DNA of 64,000 nucleotides from Microbacterium sp. Au-Mic1 (lineage in GTDB: Bacteria; Actinomycetota; Actinomycetes; Actinomycetales; Microbacteriaceae): contig NZ_JAJTTF010000003.1 of the NCBI RefSeq assembly GCF_021341785.1, forward strand, positions 296,781-360,780, written 5' to 3'. Every line of letters begins with the position of its first letter. The stretch's first letter is position 1. This document shows positions 54,414 to 63,784 of the stretch, one piece after another. Under the pieces are notes generated by a model that was given only the letters and a program-made list of their open reading frames with translations, was not told where the DNA came from and ran no database searches. A program made the position numbers and the translations under genes.

Positions 54414-56033
54414 TCAGCGCTCAGGATTGATGGCCCGCAGGCGCAGCTGCATCATCGCGCCGAAGCGCGCGTTCGGGTCATCGAGGTCGATCCGGCCGAC
54501 CTCCGCCACGCGGCGCAGGCGGTAGCGGAACGTGTTGGGGTGCACGAACTTCGCTGCGGCTGCGACGCCGACGTCGCCGAATGCATCGAGCCAGGCCTCG
54601 AGCGTCTCGGCGAGGCTGCTGCCGTGCGCCTCGTCATAGGCGAGCAGCCGCGCGAGCGGACCGGACGGGATGTCCCGCGCGGGTCCGGCGAGCTCGAGCA
54701 GCAGCGCCTCGGCGTGCACCTCATCGAGCCTGGCGACCTGGCGGTCCACGATGCCGGCGCGCAGCACCCGAAGCGCGCGGTCGGCGCTCGCTCGGGAGCG
54801 AGGGAGGAGCGAGGTCTCCGTGACCACGATGCCGACGCCGATGAGCGGACGCAGCGTCGAGCGCATCCGGGCGAGGAACTCCATCGCCACGCGCACAGCG
54901 CTGTCGCCCTCTTCGTCTGCGTCCGCCGTGGAGACGAGAGGAAGCACGCCGTAGGCGATGTCGCCGACGAGGCCGGAGACCGAGCGCGGGTGCGCGAACG
55001 ACAGGTGCACGGCGAACGCGTCGGCGACGCGCTTGCGCTCCGCGGCGAGGTGCGCGTGCGAGAGCTGCTCGGCGGCGGGATCGTGGAGGGTCAGGGCGAG
55101 CACGACGCTGTGCTCCTCGCGCAGCCCCAGGCGGTGCACCGCCTCTCCGGCGGAGGGGCCGCCGGAGAGCGCGGTGCGCAGCAGCTCGGCGCGGAGCCGG
55201 CGCTCCACGTCGGCATCCGTGCGCTGCCACACCATGTGCATCGCGACGAGCTTCGCGGCATCGTGGAGGGACGCGCTGCGCTCCGCAGTGAGCGAGCCCG
55301 CGGTCCAGATCGTGCCGAGCACCTCGTCCCCGGCGCGGACGGCGATCGCGGTGCGCACCTCGTCGCCGGCGGAGCCGGTGGCGACCTCGACAGGCCATTC
55401 GCTCCGCGCGATCCGGGCGAGGGCGCCGCTCTCCTCGAGCGCGCGCACGTCCTGCGACGGCAGGGGGCGGGCGCGGATCCCCGGTGCGCGCTGCTGCTCG
55501 GGGCCGTTCGAGAAGGCCAGCAGCTGCGCGTTGCGATCCTCGATCGTCACGGGGGCTTCCAGCAGCGCCGCGATCGCGTCGGCCACCGCGAACAGGTCGC
55601 CCGCGAGGATGCCGCCGAACGTCACCGGCCGCGCCTCGTCCGGATCCCCGGGCGTCATGAGTGAGCGCAGCATGCCGGCCAGGTGCGCCCATGTCGTGCC
55701 GGGGTTCAGCGCGAGCATCACGACGCCGGTCGCCTCGGCCTCGGCCCGCAGCGCGTCGTCGGCGTCGAACGGGGCGCGGACCACGAGGGCCGTCACACCG
55801 GCCTGGGCGAGCAGGGGGAGCAAGCGCCTCACGAGCTCCGGATCCTCGACGCCGACGCCCATCACGAGCGAGTTGCGCGGGGCGTCCGGCTCGTCGCGAG
55901 GATCGTGGATCACGATCGCCTCGATCGTGCGCTCGGGTGCGACCGTGCCGCAGACGACCGTGAGCAGCGTGGTGTCCAGTGCCTCGAGCACCCGCACCAG
56001 GGTGACCTGCGGGCGGTGGTTCATCGGGGGCAC
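54414..56033 (-). CDS. PucR/CdaR-family transcriptional regulator
   Basis: The 539-aa protein has an N-terminal PucR-type sensory region (VTLVRVLEALDTTLLTVVCG, about 10-130), a GAF-like middle, and a C-terminal HTH_30/CdaR DNA-binding domain (LLAYDEAHGSSLAETLEAWLDAFGDVGVAAAAKFVHPNTFRYRLRRVAEVGRIDL, here cited in pieces of the family pattern: AETLEAWLDAF and HPNTFRYRLRRV). PucR-type proteins activate nitrogen-compound catabolism. It is 94 bp downstream of the NSAR-family gene, in the same direction, so it probably controls the peptide and D-amino acid genes on both sides. Confidence 0.9.
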   Translation of the reverse strand: MPPMNHRPQVTLVRVLEALDTTLLTVVCGTVAPERTIEAIVIHDPRDEPDAPRNSLVMGVGVEDPELVRRLLPLLAQAGVTALVVRAPFDADDALRAEAEATGVVMLALNPGTTWAHLAGMLRSLMTPGDPDEARPVTFGGILAGDLFAVADAIAALLEAPVTIEDRNAQLLAFSNGPEQQRAPGIRARPLPSQDVRALEESGALARIARSEWPVEVATGSAGDEVRTAIAVRAGDEVLGTIWTAGSLTAERSASLHDAAKLVAMHMVWQRTDADVERRLRAELLRTALSGGPSAGEAVHRLGLREEHSVVLALTLHDPAAEQLSHAHLAAERKRVADAFAVHLSFAHPRSVSGLVGDIAYGVLPLVSTADADEEGDSAVRVAMEFLARMRSTLRPLIGVGIVVTETSLLPRSRASADRALRVLRAGIVDRQVARLDEVHAEALLLELAGPARDIPSGPLARLLAYDEAHGSSLAETLEAWLDAFGDVGVAAAAKFVHPNTFRYRLRRVAEVGRIDLDDPNARFGAMMQLRLRAINPER

Positions 56034-56127
56034 CTTCGCGACGCTAGCACGGGGCCTCGCGCTGTCGTGCGGCGTCCGTCGCGGACTCCGCCGACGTCCG
56101 AACGCGCGCCGCCGCCTGCTGCGCCGC

Positions 56128-57237
56128 TCATGATGCGAACGGGATCCAGGCGCGTGAGACGGTCACCTCGTCGAGCACCGCGGCATCCGGCGTCACGCCG
56201 ATACCCGGCCCGGTGGGGACGCTCATGTGCCCGTCGTCGAGCCGGAACGGCGCCGTCACATCGGTCTCGTAGTAGCGCTCGGAGGCCGAGGTGTCGCCGG
56301 GCAGGGTGAAGCCGGGCAGAGCGGCCAGAGCGAGGTTGGCCGCGCGGCCGATGCCGGTCTCCAGCATGCCGCCGCACCACACGGGGACCCCGTGCGCGAC
56401 GCAGAGGTCGTGGATCCGCCGGGATTCGAGGTAGCCGCCGACGCGACCCGGCTTGATGTTGACGATGCGGCAGGCGCCGAGCTCGATCGCCTGCGCGGCG
56501 TGCGCGGCCGACAGGATCGACTCGTCCAGGCAGATCGGCGTGCTGATCCGTCGGGCGAGCATCGCGTGGCCCGCGAGATCGTCGGCGGCGAGCGGCTGCT
56601 CCAGCAGGGACAGATCGAAGGCATCCAGTTGTGCGAGGTGCTCGATGTCGGCCCTCCCGTAGGCGGCGTTCGCATCGACCTGCAGCAGGATGTCGCCGAA
56701 GCGTTCGCGCACGGCCCGCACGGGCTCCAGATCCCAGCCGTGCTCGATCTTCAGCTTGATCCGCACGTAGCCGTCGGCGAGATAGCCCTCGACGGCGTCC
56801 AGAAGTGCGGGGATCGTCGGGGTGATGCCCACCGAGACACCGCACGCGACCCGGTCCTTGACGGCGCCGAGGTGATAGGACAGCGGCACGTCGCGGGAAC
56901 GGAGGTCGGCGTCCAGGACCGCCGTCTCGAGCGCGGCCCTGGCCTGGCGGTGCCCCTTGAACGGCGCCAGGATTCCGGCGATCCGATGCGGGTCCAGGTC
57001 GCCGCGGTCCGCGAGTGCGGGCGCCAGGACGTCGGTGAGCACCGCTGCTGCAGCCGGTGTGTACTCCGAGCTGTACAGCGGCAGCGCGCTCGCGCCGCAT
57101 TCTCCCCAGCCCTCGCTGTCGGCGCCGACCGCCCGCACGAGCACCGCTTCGCGCACGGTCTCGGTGCCGAACGAGGTGCGGAACGGGCTCACCAGCGGCA
57201 TCCGGATCGTCCGGACCTCCACGCCCTCGAGCTTCAT
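56128..57237 (-). CDS. N-succinylamino acid racemase / o-succinylbenzoate synthase family enzyme
   Basis: The 369-aa enolase-superfamily protein carries the complete active site: acid/base K161-x-K163 (RIKLKIEHG), metal ligands D188 (VDANAAYG), E213 (LLEQPLAADD) and D238 (CLDESI), and K262 (NIKPGRVGG). The numbering nearly equals that of the Amycolatopsis NSAR/OSBS. No other menaquinone gene is nearby. The upstream GNAT and M20 genes, both overlapping by 4 nt, match the arrangement known for racemisation of N-succinylamino acids, so racemase is favoured over OSBS; dual activity is common in this family. Confidence 0.9.
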   Translation of the reverse strand: MKLEGVEVRTIRMPLVSPFRTSFGTETVREAVLVRAVGADSEGWGECGASALPLYSSEYTPAAAAVLTDVLAPALADRGDLDPHRIAGILAPFKGHRQARAALETAVLDADLRSRDVPLSYHLGAVKDRVACGVSVGITPTIPALLDAVEGYLADGYVRIKLKIEHGWDLEPVRAVRERFGDILLQVDANAAYGRADIEHLAQLDAFDLSLLEQPLAADDLAGHAMLARRISTPICLDESILSAAHAAQAIELGACRIVNIKPGRVGGYLESRRIHDLCVAHGVPVWCGGMLETGIGRAANLALAALPGFTLPGDTSASERYYETDVTAPFRLDDGHMSVPTGPGIGVTPDAAVLDEVTVSRAWIPFAS

Positions 57238-58139
57238 GGCCTCTCCTGTCTGTCGATGATGTACCAGCCGGTGCGATCGAAGCCGCGGACGGTCGCGCCG
57301 TCGGCGAGCAGCTCTCCCATGACGTCGCGCAGGGCGAGACGCCAGTCGGCGGCGCGCCGCGGATCCGTCTCGCGCATGCCCTCGATGTCGGCGGGCACGC
57401 CGATCAGCACCGTGTCGGCGTCAGGTGCGGCGAGACTCGGGGCGTCGGAATCATCGGGGCGCAGCGCGACGGCAGCGCCCTCGGCGCGAGCCCGGGCGGC
57501 ATCGACCGCGAACGGTCGGTGCTCGACCGCGGCGAGGGTGCGCAGGGCCCCCAGTTCCCAGCGCACCAGGATCCTGTCCGTTTCATCGCCGCCGTTGATG
57601 CGGTCGTCGAGCGCGCCGTAGAGGCGCGGAAGGTACGTGTCGACCGACGCCGCGAGCTTGCCGAGGTTGAAGTGCGCGTTGCGGCGGATGAGCGGGTCAT
57701 AGGTCCATGTGATCGTGTCCGCGTCGCGGTGCAGAGCCCAGGCGCGTTGATGCAGTTTCAGGGCGAAGCCGAGGTGCCGCCCTCGCGCGCGCGGGGTCGT
57801 GCCGGCGATGTGGCTGTGCAGGTTCCGCGAGGCGGGCGGACCGAAGAAGCCGAAGCAGGCGCCGACGAGCTCCGGGGCTCCGTCGCGGTCGTCGAACGCG
57901 CCCGAGACCTGGTTACCGGCCTGCACCAGGGCGCGCAGCATGTCGGCCGTGACCGGAGGGTTCGTCGCCCCTGTACGCCAGATGCGCTCGTACAGGGCCC
58001 GCACGGCCGCCAGGTCGCGCATGTCGTCGAGCGGGCGGATCGTCGCTCCGGACGCGGCCTCCGCGGCCATCGCGGCGCGGTCCGCATCTGCGAGCAGGCT
58101 TGCCCGTTCCCCCGTGGTGGGTGCGGTGGCTCCGATCAT
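57234..58139 (-). CDS. GNAT-type acyltransferase (COG3375-like), probable amino acid N-succinyltransferase
   Basis: The 301-aa protein has a GNAT core: TIRPLDDMRDLAAVRALYERIW, the CoA-binding loop PRARGRHLGFALK (116-128) and a following helix. It then has about 130 extra residues with TITWTYDPLIRRNAHFNLGKL and VRWELGALRTL, which mark the COG3375 type often found beside NSAR/OSBS-family genes. By context it would add a succinyl group from succinyl-CoA to D-amino acids, forming the racemase substrate. It overlaps both neighbours by ATGA (58139-58136 and 57237-57234), so all three are translated together. Confidence 0.85.
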   Translation of the reverse strand: MIGATAPTTGERASLLADADRAAMAAEAASGATIRPLDDMRDLAAVRALYERIWRTGATNPPVTADMLRALVQAGNQVSGAFDDRDGAPELVGACFGFFGPPASRNLHSHIAGTTPRARGRHLGFALKLHQRAWALHRDADTITWTYDPLIRRNAHFNLGKLAASVDTYLPRLYGALDDRINGGDETDRILVRWELGALRTLAAVEHRPFAVDAARARAEGAAVALRPDDSDAPSLAAPDADTVLIGVPADIEGMRETDPRRAADWRLALRDVMGELLADGATVRGFDRTGWYIIDRQERP

Positions 58140-59296
58140 CGGACGGGAGCGGTGGTCGAGGCCGACGCCGGGAGTGCGACCGGGGCAGGCGGGCCCGGCG
58201 GTGCCGCGCGGATGTCCTCGATGAGGCCGGCCAGCAGACGCACCCGCGGTTCGAGTTCGGCGATCAGCACGTGCTCGTGAGCGGCATGCGCCCCGCCGCC
58301 GACCGCACCGAGGCCGTCGAGCGTCGGTGTGCCCACGCCTGCGGTGAAGTTGCCGTCCGAGGCCCCGCCGACGCTGATCCCCGCGAGCGGAGGCAGCGCG
58401 AGCGCGTCCGCGACCCGCTGCGCTCGACGGAACAGTTCGGCGGAGGAGTCGGCGGCGAGGGGGGAACGGTTGATCCCTCCGTCGACGTCGACGCGCGCAC
58501 CCGCCAGCCGAGGGGTGAGTGAGAGCATCCCGGCGTGCACGCGGTCCTGCTCCGCGGCGGAGAGCGCACGGACGTCGACCGAGAACGAGGCCTGGGCGGG
58601 GACGGTGTTCGTGGTCGTGCCGGAGCTCGTGCGCGTCGGGGTGACCGTGGTGCCCGCGTCGGCGTCCCCGAGGAGCGCCACGGCCTGCACCTGGTGCGCG
58701 AGCTCCAATGTCGCGTTCACCCCGTGCTCCGGGTCGAGCCCCGCGTGCGATGCGCGCCCGTGCACGGCGACCTCATAGCGCGAGACCCCCTTGCGGGCGA
58801 TCTTGAGCGCGCCGTCGGGGCCCGCCGCCTCGAGCACGAGCGCGGCGACCGCCTCGCGGGCCTCGTCCTCGATGAGCGCTCGCGAGGTGGTCGATCCCGG
58901 TTCCTCGTCCCCCGTCACGAGCAGTGTGATCCCGGTCAGGTCGGAAAGCAGGCCGAGCGCGTGGAAGGCGATCACGAGTCCGGCCTTCATGTCGAAGACT
59001 CCGGGGCCCGCCAGCGTCCGCTCGTCCGCGCGGGCGGGCAGCTCGTGCAGGGACCCGATCGGCCACACCGTGTCATGGTGGCCGAGGACGAGGATCCTCG
59101 GCTCGCCGGAGAAGCGCCAGCGCAGGTGGGTGCGGCCATCGAGCACGATCCGCTCCGGCGCCGCGCCGAGGCGGGTCGTGCCCAGTTCGGCGACGGCGTC
59201 GGCGCTGCGGGCGACGGCGGCGAGGTCGTCCGACGGCGACTCGCAGCGGACGAGGCGCAGGATCTCCGCGACCAGCGTCTCGACGGGTTCCGGCAT
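58136..59296 (-). CDS. M20-family metallopeptidase, probable N-succinyl-L-amino acid hydrolase
   Basis: The 386-aa protein is an M20A (CPG2/ArgE-type) amidohydrolase. Zinc-site motifs are LGHHDTV (H73, D75), GVFDMKAG (D102), GDEEPGS (base E131, ligand E132) and a distal His in AAHEHV; HGRASHAGLDPEHGVNA is the dimerisation-domain mark. No signal peptide. AAGGAG lies 6 nt before ATG 59296. It is the first gene of the unit with the GNAT and NSAR-type enzymes and would remove succinate from the L-isomer, making the D-to-L conversion irreversible. Carboxypeptidase G-like activity on other amides is possible. Confidence 0.87.
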   Translation of the reverse strand: MPEPVETLVAEILRLVRCESPSDDLAAVARSADAVAELGTTRLGAAPERIVLDGRTHLRWRFSGEPRILVLGHHDTVWPIGSLHELPARADERTLAGPGVFDMKAGLVIAFHALGLLSDLTGITLLVTGDEEPGSTTSRALIEDEAREAVAALVLEAAGPDGALKIARKGVSRYEVAVHGRASHAGLDPEHGVNATLELAHQVQAVALLGDADAGTTVTPTRTSSGTTTNTVPAQASFSVDVRALSAAEQDRVHAGMLSLTPRLAGARVDVDGGINRSPLAADSSAELFRRAQRVADALALPPLAGISVGGASDGNFTAGVGTPTLDGLGAVGGGAHAAHEHVLIAELEPRVRLLAGLIEDIRAAPPGPPAPVALPASASTTAPVR

Positions 59297-59570
59297 GGCG
59301 GCTCCTTCGGGAGGGGATCGTGCTCCCATCCTGCTGAGCCGCGGACGCCGCTCGGCTGTCCGCTCGACCGAAACCGGACGCTCCGGTTGATCCGATCCGA
59401 CGATCGGACTCCTGGCGCGCGCCGTGCCGTCGTGTGAACCGCGGGCCGACCCAGAGCTTCCGGCGGATCGGGAATGGATGCCGCGCGCCGGATGCTGCCC
59501 TCAGTACCAGCGAGCCGTGCGAAGGCGACGGTCCGGGACAGGCCACGAGGGCGATGAGATCGGTTTCGGG

Positions 59571-59607
59571 AAAACGCTTGCGTTCAGACGGTTCACAAAC
59601 ATAGGCT
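59571..59607 (+). promoter_or_regulatory. Promoter with AT-rich block before the -35 (WhiB7-like layout)
   Basis: AAAA (59571-59574), a 3-nt gap, -35 TTGCGT (59578-59583), 18 nt, and -10 TAGGCT (59602-59607). WhiB7-dependent promoters have a short A/T block a few bases upstream of the -35; this layout agrees, but the match rests on memory of the motif. AACGC-TT-GCGTT (59573-59584) is also a small dyad that a LacI-type regulator might use. Upstream, 59297-59570 holds no gene or further signal that I can support. Confidence 0.5.
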
Positions 59608-59659
59608 GGACGGCTGTCGCGTCAACCGACCCGGCGGCCGTCGAACCGAGGAGGACACC

Positions 59660-59731
59660 ATGCCCACGATCACCACTGCATCGTCGATCAGCGCTGTCGC
59701 CGGTTCGCCCATCACCCCGGCCGAGGACTGA
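59660..59731 (+). CDS. 23-codon upstream ORF (candidate leader peptide)
   Basis: An ATG at 59660 has an excellent ribosome binding site GAGGAGG (59648-59654, 5-nt spacing) and runs 23 codons to TGA at 59729-59731. The peptide starts MPTITTASSI and ends GSPITPAED; it is rich in Ser, Thr and Ala and has no membrane segment. It lies about 46 nt after the predicted transcription start and 173 bp before the ABC exporter gene. Its place, followed by a hairpin, is that of an attenuator leader peptide. It could also be a tiny exported peptide. Confidence 0.55.
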   Translation: MPTITTASSISAVAGSPITPAED

Positions 59732-59776
59732 CTCAGACCCACCCGCTCACGGCGGAACCTCTGCGTCTTCGCGGAC

Positions 59777-59801
59777 GTTCAGCGGCCCAGGGCCGCTGAA
59801 C
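59777..59801 (+). terminator. Leader hairpin (possible attenuator) before the ABC exporter
   Basis: GTTCAGCGGCC (59777-59787) and GGCCGCTGAAC (59791-59801) form a perfect 11-bp stem with a CAG loop, 45 nt after the leader ORF stop and about 100 nt before the exporter start. No U tract follows. No competing antiterminator stem was clearly seen. Confidence 0.6.
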
Positions 59802-59904
59802 CGCTCCGACCCCCTCGGCCGCACCGGTCGCTCATCGCACGGATGCCTCGCGTCCGCTCCTTCTCGTCCCCTGCCATCCCCCTGATACGCAACCGCTGAG
59901 AATC

Positions 59905-61824
59905 ATGTCTGAAGAATCCACGTCGTCCTCATCCGCCTCCACCCTCTCCACGCCCCGCGCGCTCGCGCGCCTGGCGCCCTTCGTGAAGCCGGTCGCCTGG
60001 CGCCTCATCGGCGGCGGAGCCTCCGCTCTGGCCGCCGCCGTCATAGCCCTGTGCGTGCCGCTGCTGCTCCAGGTCGTGCTCGAAGGCCCGATCGCCACCG
60101 GCGAGATCGGCGCCATCATCTGGGGCGCGGTCGCCGTCACGGTGCTCGCCCTCGGCGAGGCCCTCATGGTGTGGCTGCGTCGGCAGTTCGTGCTCAACCC
60201 CGCCACCCAGGTGGAGTACCGCATGCGCACGCAGCTGTACTCGAACCTGCAGCGCCTGCCCGTCGCCTTCCACGACCGCTGGCAGTCGGGCCAGCTGCTC
60301 AGCCGGATGATGCAGGACATCGGCCTCATCCGCCGCTGGCTCGCCTTCGGCCTGGTGCTGCTCGTCGTCAACCTGCTCACCATCGTCATCGGCGCGGCCC
60401 TGCTGTTCCGCTGGCACTGGCTGCTCGGCACGATCTTCCTGATCACGGCCGTGCCGCTGTGGATCTCGGGCTTCCTGTTCGAGAAGCGCTACGGCGTGCT
60501 CACCCGGCGCAGCCAGGATCAGGCCGGCGACCTCGCCACGAGCGTCGAGGAGAGCGTGCACGGCATCCGCGTGCTCAAGGCGTTCGGCCGCGGCAAGCAC
60601 GCACTCGTGAAGTTCGCGCGCCAGGCCGAGTCGCTCCGCGAGACCGAGCTGAGCAAGGCGCGTTCGGTGGGCTGGATCTGGTTCTGGCTCGTGCTGATGC
60701 CCGAGATCGCGTTCGCGCTCAACCTCGTGGCCGGCATCTGGCTGATCGCCCAGGGCGCCCTCAACGCGCCGGAGCTGTTCGCCTACTTCGCGATGGCGAC
60801 CGTGCTGCGCTGGCCGATCGAGTCGATCGGCTTCCTGTTCTCGTTCATGCTCGACGCGCGCACGGCCACCGACCGCGTCTTCGAGATCTACGACGAGCAG
60901 AACACGATCACCGATCCGGAGAACCCGGTGAGCATCGCGGAGCCCCGCGGCGAGCTCGCGTTCGAGGGAGCCCGCTTCCGCTACCAGGACGCCCGCCCGC
61001 ACGAGCGCGACCTGCTCGACGGCATCGACCTGGTGCTGCGCCCCGGCGAGACCATGGCGCTGGTCGGCATCACCGGATCCGGCAAGACCACGCTCACGAC
61101 CCTCCCGACGCGCCTGTACGACGTGACCGGCGGGCGCGTGACGCTCGACGGTGTCGACGTGCGCGACCTCACCCTGGCCGAGCTGCGCACGCACATCGCG
61201 ATGGCGTTCGAGGACGCCACGCTGTTCTCGGCCACCGTGCGCGAGAACGTGCTGCTGGGCCGGGCCGATCTGGACGTGCACAGCGACGAGGCGGAGCGCG
61301 TGCTCCGCGAAGCGCTGGACGTCGCGCAGGCCGCCTTCGTCGACACGCTCCCCGAGGGCGTCGAGACGATGATCGGCGAGGAGGGGCTGAGCCTGTCCGG
61401 CGGACAGCGTCAGCGGCTCGCGCTCGCGCGCGCCGTGGCGGCCAAGCCCAAGGTGCTCGTGCTGGACGACCCGCTGTCGGCGCTCGACGTCGATACCGAG
61501 GCGCTCGTGGAGGAGGCGCTGCGCCATGTGCTCGCGGAGACCACGGCGCTCATCGTCGCGCACCGCCCCTCGACCGTGGCCCTCGCCGACCGGGTGGCGC
61601 TGCTGCAGAACGGGAAGGTGACGGCGGTCGGCGCGCACTCGGAGCTGTTGCGCACGAGCGCGCACTACCGGCACGTGATCTCGAGCCTCGAGGCCGAGGA
61701 GGCCGCGCGCACGGGCGCGATCCCCGTGATCCGGGAGGCGGTCCCCAAGGCCGCGCCCGCCACCGAGGCGTTCGGCGAGAGCGCCGCCGATACCCACGCC
61801 GAGAACGAGGAGGTGCAGGCATGA
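59905..61824 (+). CDS. ABC exporter half-transporter with degenerate ATP site
   Basis: The 639-aa protein has a six-helix exporter domain (about 25-330) and an NBD with Walker A GITGSGKT (388-395) and [16 protein letters not shown]. The catalytic Glu after Walker B is Asp (VLVLDDP, D522) and the Q-loop position is Glu ([10 protein letters not shown]436), as in the degenerate half of heterodimeric exporters. A Ser-rich N terminus and an Ala/Glu-rich tail flank it. The start at 59905 has only a weak ribosome binding site, fitting leader control. The partner gene overlaps by 4 nt. Likely role: drug or lipid export. Confidence 0.92.
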   Translation: MSEESTSSSSASTLSTPRALARLAPFVKPVAWRLIGGGASALAAAVIALCVPLLLQVVLEGPIATGEIGAIIWGAVAVTVLALGEALMVWLRRQFVLNPATQVEYRMRTQLYSNLQRLPVAFHDRWQSGQLLSRMMQDIGLIRRWLAFGLVLLVVNLLTIVIGAALLFRWHWLLGTIFLITAVPLWISGFLFEKRYGVLTRRSQDQAGDLATSVEESVHGIRVLKAFGRGKHALVKFARQAESLRETELSKARSVGWIWFWLVLMPEIAFALNLVAGIWLIAQGALNAPELFAYFAMATVLRWPIESIGFLFSFMLDARTATDRVFEIYDEQNTITDPENPVSIAEPRGELAFEGARFRYQDARPHERDLLDGIDLVLRPGETMALVGITGSGKTTLTTLPTRLYDVTGGRVTLDGVDVRDLTLAELRTHIAMAFEDATLFSATVRENVLLGRADLDVHSDEAERVLREALDVAQAAFVDTLPEGVETMIGEEGLSLSGGQRQRLALARAVAAKPKVLVLDDPLSALDVDTEALVEEALRHVLAETTALIVAHRPSTVALADRVALLQNGKVTAVGAHSELLRTSAHYRHVISSLEAEEAARTGAIPVIREAVPKAAPATEAFGESAADTHAENEEVQA

Positions 61825-63629
61825 GCGTCATCGGAACCCAGGACGAGGACCGCTCCGACCTCACGCACGAGGAGAGCCGCGCGATCCGTCGTCGCTCGCT
61901 GCGGCTGTTCGGATCCCTGATCGCGCCGCTCAAGGTGCAGATCACGCTCACCGCACTGGTGCTGGTGATCTCGACGGCCGCGCAGGTCGCCGGCCCCGCA
62001 CTGATCGCCTACGGGCTGAACACGGCGCTGCCGGCAGTGCTCAAGCACGCGGACTGGATGCCGACCATCGTGGTCGGGATCGCCTTCCTCGTGATCGGCG
62101 CGGTCGGATCCGCGCTGATCGGCTGGTACGCGGTGCTCACCGCCCGCATCACGCAGGCGGTGCTGCTCGACCTGCGCAAGCGCATGTTCCTGCACACCCA
62201 GCGGCTGAGCCTCGAGTTCCACGAGAGCTACACCTCGGGCCGGATCATCTCGCGCCAGACGAGCGATCTGGACTCGATCCGGGAGCTGCTGGACGGCGGC
62301 CTCAACCAGCTGGTGTCGGGCCTTCTGTACGGGCTGTTCACCTTCATCGCGCTCGTGCTGGTGGACTGGGAGTCCGGTGTGGTGCTGGTGCTCGCCGGCG
62401 TTCCGCTGGTCTACCTGATGCGCTGGTTCTACCAGCGCTCGCAGCTCGTGTACCGCGAGTCGCGCGTGATCAGCGCGAAGGTCATCGTGCAGTTCGTCGA
62501 GACCATGACCGGCATCCGCGCCGTGAAGGCGTTCCGCAAGGAGCCCCGCAACGACGTGTCCTTCCAGGAGGTGGCCGGCGACTACCGCGACGTGAACCGT
62601 CGATCGATGCTGCTCTTCGGCACGTTCGAGCCCGGGCTCATGGCGGTCGCCGCGCTCACCCTCGGCGTGGTCGTGGTGTGGGGCGGCGTGCGGATGGCGA
62701 GCGGTGAGATCCAGGTCGGCATCCTGCTGGCCGCGGTGCTGTACGTGCGCAACTTCTTCGCGCCCATGCAGGAGATCGCGATGTTCCTGAACTCGTTCCA
62801 GTCGGCCACGGCCGCACTGGAGAAGGTGTCCGGCGTCCTCGACGAGGTGCCGACGGTTCCGGATCCGGTCAAGGCGGTCGACCTCTGGGAGTCGAAGGGC
62901 CACGTGCGCTTCGACGACGTCGAGTTCGGGTACGCCCAGGACCGGGTGATCCTGCCCGACTTCTCCCTGGACATCCCGGCGGGGCAGACGATCGCACTGG
63001 TCGGCACCACCGGTGCCGGCAAGTCGACGCTCGCGAAGCTCGTGTCGCGCTTCTACGACCCGACGGCCGGCGCCGTGACGCTGGACGGCGTGGATCTGCG
63101 CGATCTGCATCCGAAGGATCTGCGCCGCGCGATCGTCATGGTCACGCAGGAGGCGTATCTGTTCAGCGGCACGGTCGCCGACAACATCGCGCTCGGAAAG
63201 CCCGACGCGACGATGGAGGAGATCCGCGCCGCCGCGCGGGCCGTGGGTGCCGACGCGTTCATCGACGCGCTCCCGGACGGGTACGAGACCGACGTGAACA
63301 AGCGCGGTGGGCGCGTCTCGGCGGGGCAGCGTCAGCTGATCTCGTTCGCGCGGGCCTTCCTCGCCGACCCCGCCGTGCTGATCCTCGACGAGGCGACCGC
63401 CTCGCTGGACATCCCGTCGGAGCGGTTGATCCAGGACGCGCTGCAGACTCTGCTCGCGGACCGGACCGCGATCATCATCGCGCACCGTCTGTCGACGGTC
63501 GCGATCGCCGATCGCGTGCTCGTTATGGAGCATGGACGCATCATCGAGGACGACGCCCCCGACGTCCTCATCGCCGGCACGGGCAAGTTCGCCCAGCTGC
63601 ACGCCGCGTGGCAGCAGACGCTGGTCTGA
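61821..63629 (+). CDS. ABC exporter half-transporter with canonical ATP site
   Basis: The 602-aa partner has six helices and a complete NBD: Walker [10 protein letters not shown] (from residue 395), Q-loop [12 protein letters not shown], signature VSAGQRQL, Walker [12 protein letters not shown] with catalytic E524, and switch His in IIIAHRLST. The signature VSAGQ rather than LSGGQ is also common in one partner of such heterodimers. ATG 61821 overlaps the first gene's stop (ATGA), so the two are made in equal amounts. A terminator follows. Confidence 0.94.
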   Translation: MSVIGTQDEDRSDLTHEESRAIRRRSLRLFGSLIAPLKVQITLTALVLVISTAAQVAGPALIAYGLNTALPAVLKHADWMPTIVVGIAFLVIGAVGSALIGWYAVLTARITQAVLLDLRKRMFLHTQRLSLEFHESYTSGRIISRQTSDLDSIRELLDGGLNQLVSGLLYGLFTFIALVLVDWESGVVLVLAGVPLVYLMRWFYQRSQLVYRESRVISAKVIVQFVETMTGIRAVKAFRKEPRNDVSFQEVAGDYRDVNRRSMLLFGTFEPGLMAVAALTLGVVVVWGGVRMASGEIQVGILLAAVLYVRNFFAPMQEIAMFLNSFQSATAALEKVSGVLDEVPTVPDPVKAVDLWESKGHVRFDDVEFGYAQDRVILPDFSLDIPAGQTIALVGTTGAGKSTLAKLVSRFYDPTAGAVTLDGVDLRDLHPKDLRRAIVMVTQEAYLFSGTVADNIALGKPDATMEEIRAAARAVGADAFIDALPDGYETDVNKRGGRVSAGQRQLISFARAFLADPAVLILDEATASLDIPSERLIQDALQTLLADRTAIIIAHRLSTVAIADRVLVMEHGRIIEDDAPDVLIAGTGKFAQLHAAWQQTLV

Positions 63630-63637
63630 GCGGCCGG

Positions 63638-63682
63638 CCGAACCCCTCGGTGCCACGGCGACGTCGTACCGAGGGGTTTCGG
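63638..63682 (+). terminator. Terminator of the ABC exporter operon
   Basis: CCGAACCCCTCGGT (63638-63651) pairs with ACCGAGGGGTTTCGG (63668-63682), with a single bulge, around a 16-nt loop, starting 9 nt after the stop. Confidence 0.75.
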
Positions 63683-63784
63683 CGACTCCGCAGGATGGCG
63701 GTGCAGGATCTGTCCTGTGACGTTGCGAACATTCTGCGCCGGCGGGGGCGTATCGACCGAGGAGGGCATCGTGGAGCGGGTCGG

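Noticed and set aside
59929..61797. A 622-codon minus-strand open frame opposite the first ABC gene
   Set aside because: It has no family resemblance, is rich in Arg/Gly/His typical of antisense high-GC frames, and lies wholly opposite a gene with full ABC motifs.
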